DNA of 64,000 nt, taken from contig CAJTUZ010000001.1 in assembly GCA_910579735.1 (NCBI GenBank), forward strand, positions 186,001 to 250,000, read 5' to 3'. Shown here piece after piece: positions 61,004 to 64,000 of the stretch. Below the pieces are notes generated by a model. That model ran no database searches, was not told the DNA's origin, and saw nothing but the letters and a program-made list of their open reading frames with translations. The position numbers and the translations under genes are program-made. Every line of letters starts with the position of its first letter. The stretch's first letter is position 1. This DNA comes from an uncultured Lachnospiraceae bacterium. Lineage in GTDB: Bacteria > Bacillota > Clostridia > Lachnospirales > Lachnospiraceae.

Positions 61004-62065
61004 ATGGGGAATGAAAACAGGACTGCGGGAATGGAAACAATACTCATCGTAGATGATGTTGAAACGAACAGACTTGTTTTGGAAGAGATCATAAAAGATA
61101 TGGGATGTTCGCCGGTTCTTGCGGAAAGCGGAGAAGAGGCGCTTACTATGGCCAAAGAACATATGCCTGAGCTGATCTTAAGCGATATTTCCATGCCGGG
61201 CATGGATGGCTATGAATTGTGCAGACTTTTGAAAAACGATAAGAATACCCGGAATATTCCCATTATCTTTATCTCCGCATTCGACGATCCCATGGATATT
61301 GTGGAAGGTTTTCTGCTTGGCGGAGAAGATTATATTACCAAGCCTTTTATTCCGGAAGTCGTACAGGCGCGTGTAGGCGTTCATCTGCGTCTGCATGAAG
61401 CCAAGAGCGAACTTATGGAAATGAACAGGCGGCTGCAGATTTCTCTGAGCGAACAGTTAAAGCAAATGGAACTTGAGAAAAAGAATATTTTGTACGCGTT
61501 GGCCAATATTGCGATACAAAATACCGATTACGAAGGTGATTATATGGAACGTCTTCGGCGCAACTGCGGGATACTGGCGCAGGGAATGCAGCTTTCACCG
61601 ATGTTTGAGGATAAAATATCAGATGCCTATGTGGACACGATAGAACTTGCCACACCGTTATGCGATATCGGTAATATCGGGGTTCCGGTGGAAATTCTGA
61701 AAAAGAAGACGGAACTCTCCGAAGAGGAACGCTCGATCGTACAGAATCATACGAATATAGGGGCAAGACTTTTAAGCGATCTGTATGTGAACAGCGATTA
61801 TAACGAATTTATCTCCACAGCGATTGATATTGCCAAATATCATCATGAAAACTGGAACGGGAGCGGATATCCCGATGGAATGCAGACGGAGAAAATACCG
61901 CTTGCAGCGCAGATCGTCTCTATTATGGAACGCTATACATCTCTGACGGAGAAGGGCGCTCACAGCAGAGAAGAGGCGCTTGCTGTTATGAAGGAAGAGG
62001 CCGGAGTGAAATTTAATCCGGATATATATGATATATGTTGTAAAATAGCGAGACAGCTATGCTAA
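61004..62065 (+). CDS. Response regulator with degenerate HD-GYP output domain
   Basis: 353 residues. The receiver (12-130) is intact: DD (17-18), D61 (LILSDISMPGMDG), KPF. The output domain clearly derives from HD-GYP (HHENWNGSGYPDG at 280-292), but metal ligands are missing: the GEH histidine is Y180, the HD pair is C220-D221 within CDIGN, and the VADVYDAL aspartates are replaced (IMERYTSL). Phosphodiesterase activity is therefore unlikely. It may instead bind partners or cyclic di-GMP as a sensor. A good AGAGAGG site precedes the start, and CheR begins 34 bases after the stop. Confidence 0.88.
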   Translation: MGNENRTAGMETILIVDDVETNRLVLEEIIKDMGCSPVLAESGEEALTMAKEHMPELILSDISMPGMDGYELCRLLKNDKNTRNIPIIFISAFDDPMDIVEGFLLGGEDYITKPFIPEVVQARVGVHLRLHEAKSELMEMNRRLQISLSEQLKQMELEKKNILYALANIAIQNTDYEGDYMERLRRNCGILAQGMQLSPMFEDKISDAYVDTIELATPLCDIGNIGVPVEILKKKTELSEEERSIVQNHTNIGARLLSDLYVNSDYNEFISTAIDIAKYHHENWNGSGYPDGMQTEKIPLAAQIVSIMERYTSLTEKGAHSREEALAVMKEEAGVKFNPDIYDICCKIARQLC

Positions 62066-62099
62066 AATAAGTGTAAGATCAGTTCGGGGGAATGGAAAA

Positions 62100-62921
62100 A
62101 TGATGCTTACGGATGATGAGCTGAAAAGAATTTCTGTCTTTATGAAACAGCGCTATGGCATAGAACTGGGACAGAAAAAAGTGATCGTAAACGGAAGATT
62201 ACAAAATTATGTCAAGAAAAACGGTTTTAACAACTATCACGAATTCATGGATGCGGTGGAACGTGATAAGACAGGGGTACAGGAAAAGATTTTAGTCAAT
62301 TTCCTCACAACGAATCATACATATTTTATGAGGGAATTCGAACATTTTGATTATATGAGGAATGTGGTACTGCCCTGGCTGCGTACCAAGGAGGCGAAAA
62401 CGAAGGATCTGCGCATCTGGTGCGGCGCGGCGTCCACAGGAGAAGAACCTTATATGATCGCCATGGTCTTGTCCGATTTCTTTGGTCTGGAGAGAGATCA
62501 ATGGGATAAGAAGATACTGGCGACGGATATTTCCACCAAAGTTTTACAACAGGCCATGCTGGGCATCTACAGCGGGGAGCAGCTTAAGAATCTCCCGGAA
62601 CAGTGGAAAAGACATTTCTTCCATTCGGTTGCGGGCGGCAGTCAGTATCAGGTGACGGATGAACTGAAAAGGGAAGTCATTTTCAGACAGTTCAATCTGA
62701 TGGATCCGCTTCCATTTAAAAAGAAACTTCATGTTGTATTTTTGCGCAACGTGATGATATATTTCGATGATAATACAAAACGGGATCTGGTTCAGCGTAT
62801 CTATGATCTAATGGAACCGGGAGGTTACTTTTTCATCGGAACGACGGAAACGATTGACAGAAACAGTACGCCTTTCCAGATCATTCAGCCGTCGATATTC
62901 AGAAAGAAGGAGGGAATGTAA
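62100..62921 (+). CDS. cheR: Chemotaxis protein methyltransferase CheR
   Basis: 273 residues. CheR adds methyl groups from S-adenosylmethionine to glutamates of chemoreceptors. The N-terminal helical domain is followed by FLTTNHTYFMREFEHFD, the SAM-binding motif RIWCGAASTGEEPYMIAM, ILATDIS and LHVVFLRNVMIYFD, all typical of the family. The start may be ATG at 62100 or the next ATG at 62103, after GGGGGAATGG. It is followed by CheB 4 bases after the stop. CheA and CheW are not in the window. Confidence 0.95.
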   Translation: MMLTDDELKRISVFMKQRYGIELGQKKVIVNGRLQNYVKKNGFNNYHEFMDAVERDKTGVQEKILVNFLTTNHTYFMREFEHFDYMRNVVLPWLRTKEAKTKDLRIWCGAASTGEEPYMIAMVLSDFFGLERDQWDKKILATDISTKVLQQAMLGIYSGEQLKNLPEQWKRHFFHSVAGGSQYQVTDELKREVIFRQFNLMDPLPFKKKLHVVFLRNVMIYFDDNTKRDLVQRIYDLMEPGGYFFIGTTETIDRNSTPFQIIQPSIFRKKEGM

Positions 62922-62925
62922 CGTT

Positions 62926-63960
62926 ATGCAGCCGATTAAAGTATTGATCGTAGAAGATTCAATTGTGTTTAGAGAACTGCTTGTACAGAACCTGAGCAGA
63001 GATCCTGCGATAAAGATCGTGGCAACTGCAAAAGATCCATTTGAAGCAAGAGATCTTATTCTGGCGCATAAACCGGACGTCATGACTTTGGATGTAGAGC
63101 TTCCAAGGATGAACGGAATCGATTTCCTGCGGAAACTGATACCGCAGTATCCTCTGCCCGTAGTTGTTATCAGCGCGCTCAGCGACAAAGTATTCGATGC
63201 AATGAATGCCGGAGCGGTTGATTTTGTAGCGAAACCGGCCGTATCAAACAGACAGCAGTTAGAGGATTTCATCAAGAACGAACTTTTGGTAAAGATTAAA
63301 ATCGCCTCTACGGCAAGGATCAGTAATATCAAGAAGACTGTGTTGATGCAGCAGGAACAGCAGCAGAGTCTTTCTGTTAAGAGGAACAATCTGATTGTGG
63401 CGATCGGCGCGTCTACCGGCGGAACAGAAGCGATCTTTTCCGTTGTGAAGGATTACGGAACGGACATTCCGGGTATTGTCTGCGTACAGCATATGCCGCC
63501 GAAATTTACGGAAATGTATGCGAAGAGACTGAACGACCAGTGCCGCATCTCGGTAAAAGAGGCGGAGCACGGCGACAGAGTATTGCCGGGGCACATGCTG
63601 ATCGCACCCGGCGGAGACAGGCATATGCGCCTGATCAAGGTGAACGGAGCCTATCAGGTGGAAGTGAAAGAAGGACCGAGAGTGAACGGCCACTGTCCAT
63701 CGGTAGAAGTTTTGTTTGAATCTGTAGCCAAAGCAGCCGGAGCCGATGCCGTAGGCATTATTTTGACAGGTATGGGAGGCGACGGTGGAAAAGGACTGTT
63801 ATCCATGCGTAAAGCGGGAGCCAGAACGATCGGACAGGACGAATCCACTTGTGTAGTTTATGGAATGCCCAAAGTTGCATATGATTTGGGAGCGGTAGAA
63901 TTCCAGGAAAAACTGGGTGATATCGCCGGACGGACATACGCATTGTTAAATAAAATGTAA
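62926..63960 (+). CDS. cheB: Protein-glutamate methylesterase CheB
   Basis: 344 residues. A receiver domain with D56 (MTLDVELPRMNG) and KPAVS precedes the CheB methylesterase domain, whose catalytic residues are S163 (GASTGG), H189 (VQHMPP) and D286 (GMGGDG). It removes methyl groups from chemoreceptors and so resets adaptation. The start is ATG at 62926, where AAGGAGGG lies 12 bases upstream; the frame is open further back inside cheR but without a site. It likely acts with CheR on receptors such as the one at 47600-49627. Confidence 0.96.
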   Translation: MQPIKVLIVEDSIVFRELLVQNLSRDPAIKIVATAKDPFEARDLILAHKPDVMTLDVELPRMNGIDFLRKLIPQYPLPVVVISALSDKVFDAMNAGAVDFVAKPAVSNRQQLEDFIKNELLVKIKIASTARISNIKKTVLMQQEQQQSLSVKRNNLIVAIGASTGGTEAIFSVVKDYGTDIPGIVCVQHMPPKFTEMYAKRLNDQCRISVKEAEHGDRVLPGHMLIAPGGDRHMRLIKVNGAYQVEVKEGPRVNGHCPSVEVLFESVAKAAGADAVGIILTGMGGDGGKGLLSMRKAGARTIGQDESTCVVYGMPKVAYDLGAVEFQEKLGDIAGRTYALLNKM

Positions 63961-63972
63961 AGGAGAAAGGAT

Positions 63973-64000
63973 ATGAAGATTCTATTAGCCGAGGATGATT
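63973..64000 (+). CDS. Start of another response regulator gene (cut by window end)
   Basis: ATG 63973 follows AGGAGAAAGG and opens MKILLAEDD, the standard first strand and acidic pocket of a receiver domain. It is 12 bases after cheB, so the operon continues beyond the window. The rest of the protein cannot be seen. Confidence 0.75.

Overview
This window looks like chromosomal DNA from a Lachnospiraceae-type member of the Clostridia (Firmicutes). The evidence is the gene order rho, rpmE, DUF1385, prmC, methyltransferase, prfA at the left end, strong GGAGG-type ribosome binding sites, TTGACA/TATAAT-type promoters, many low-GC spacers, and family content typical of that group (TelA/XpaC pair, CspB-like subtilase, BceRS-style two-component/ABC cassette, CsoR/CopA, several REC-HD-GYP proteins). 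The assignment is inferred from gene content only. No rRNA, tRNA, CRISPR array or intact mobile element was seen.

Layout. 1-5080: translation and termination genes (rho 3' part, rpmE with a structured leader, DUF1385, prmC, an orphan methyltransferase, prfA whose 3' end is tandemly repeated). 5190-10680: a surface-glycan-type operon (DPM1-like glycosyltransferase, UGM-like FAD enzyme, a giant GT-C membrane protein ending in a C-type lectin domain). 10690-17850: a membrane diguanylate cyclase, a lipoprotein, TelA and XpaC family proteins, and a FAD/Rieske oxidoreductase. 17861-18043: a long near-perfect palindrome. 18149-23333: response regulator, kinase and ABC transporter with a candidate regulator box. 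23394-28274: inverted-repeat operator, SCP2-like protein, hydrolase, stand-alone condensation-domain protein, acyl carrier protein and adenylating ligase; this is a compact candidate acyl/peptide-conjugating pathway. 28300-31890: secreted His/Cys-repeat protein, MATE exporter, M18 aminopeptidase. 31888-36324: AraC regulator, then a copper-resistance operon (csoR, copA) with CsoR-type operators and a CopZ-like domain at the CopA C-terminus that has its own internal translation start. 36330-41668: FapA-like protein with seven 26-residue repeats, a REC-HD-GYP protein, and a subtilase. 41690-43456: an AT-rich islet with a KilA-N gene and two gene remnants. 43490-50660: carboxylesterase, anchored unknown protein, D,D-carboxypeptidase, chemoreceptor, TauE/SafE permease. 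50736-64000: a hybrid kinase, an Lhr-type helicase, and a signalling operon (REC-HD-GYP, PAS kinase, REC with degenerate HD-GYP, CheR, CheB, start of another response regulator).

How the parts may work together. Second-messenger and phosphorelay signalling is over-represented: one diguanylate cyclase, three REC-HD-GYP proteins in complementary states of decay (one lacks the phosphoacceptor, one is intact, one lacks HD metal ligands), two hybrid/PAS kinases, and CheB/CheR without CheA or CheW in view. The best candidates for undescribed biology are the condensation/ACP/ligase cluster, the palindrome at 17861-18043, the lectin-tailed GT-C protein, the His/Cys repeat protein, the CopA-embedded CopZ start and the split-function HD-GYP set.
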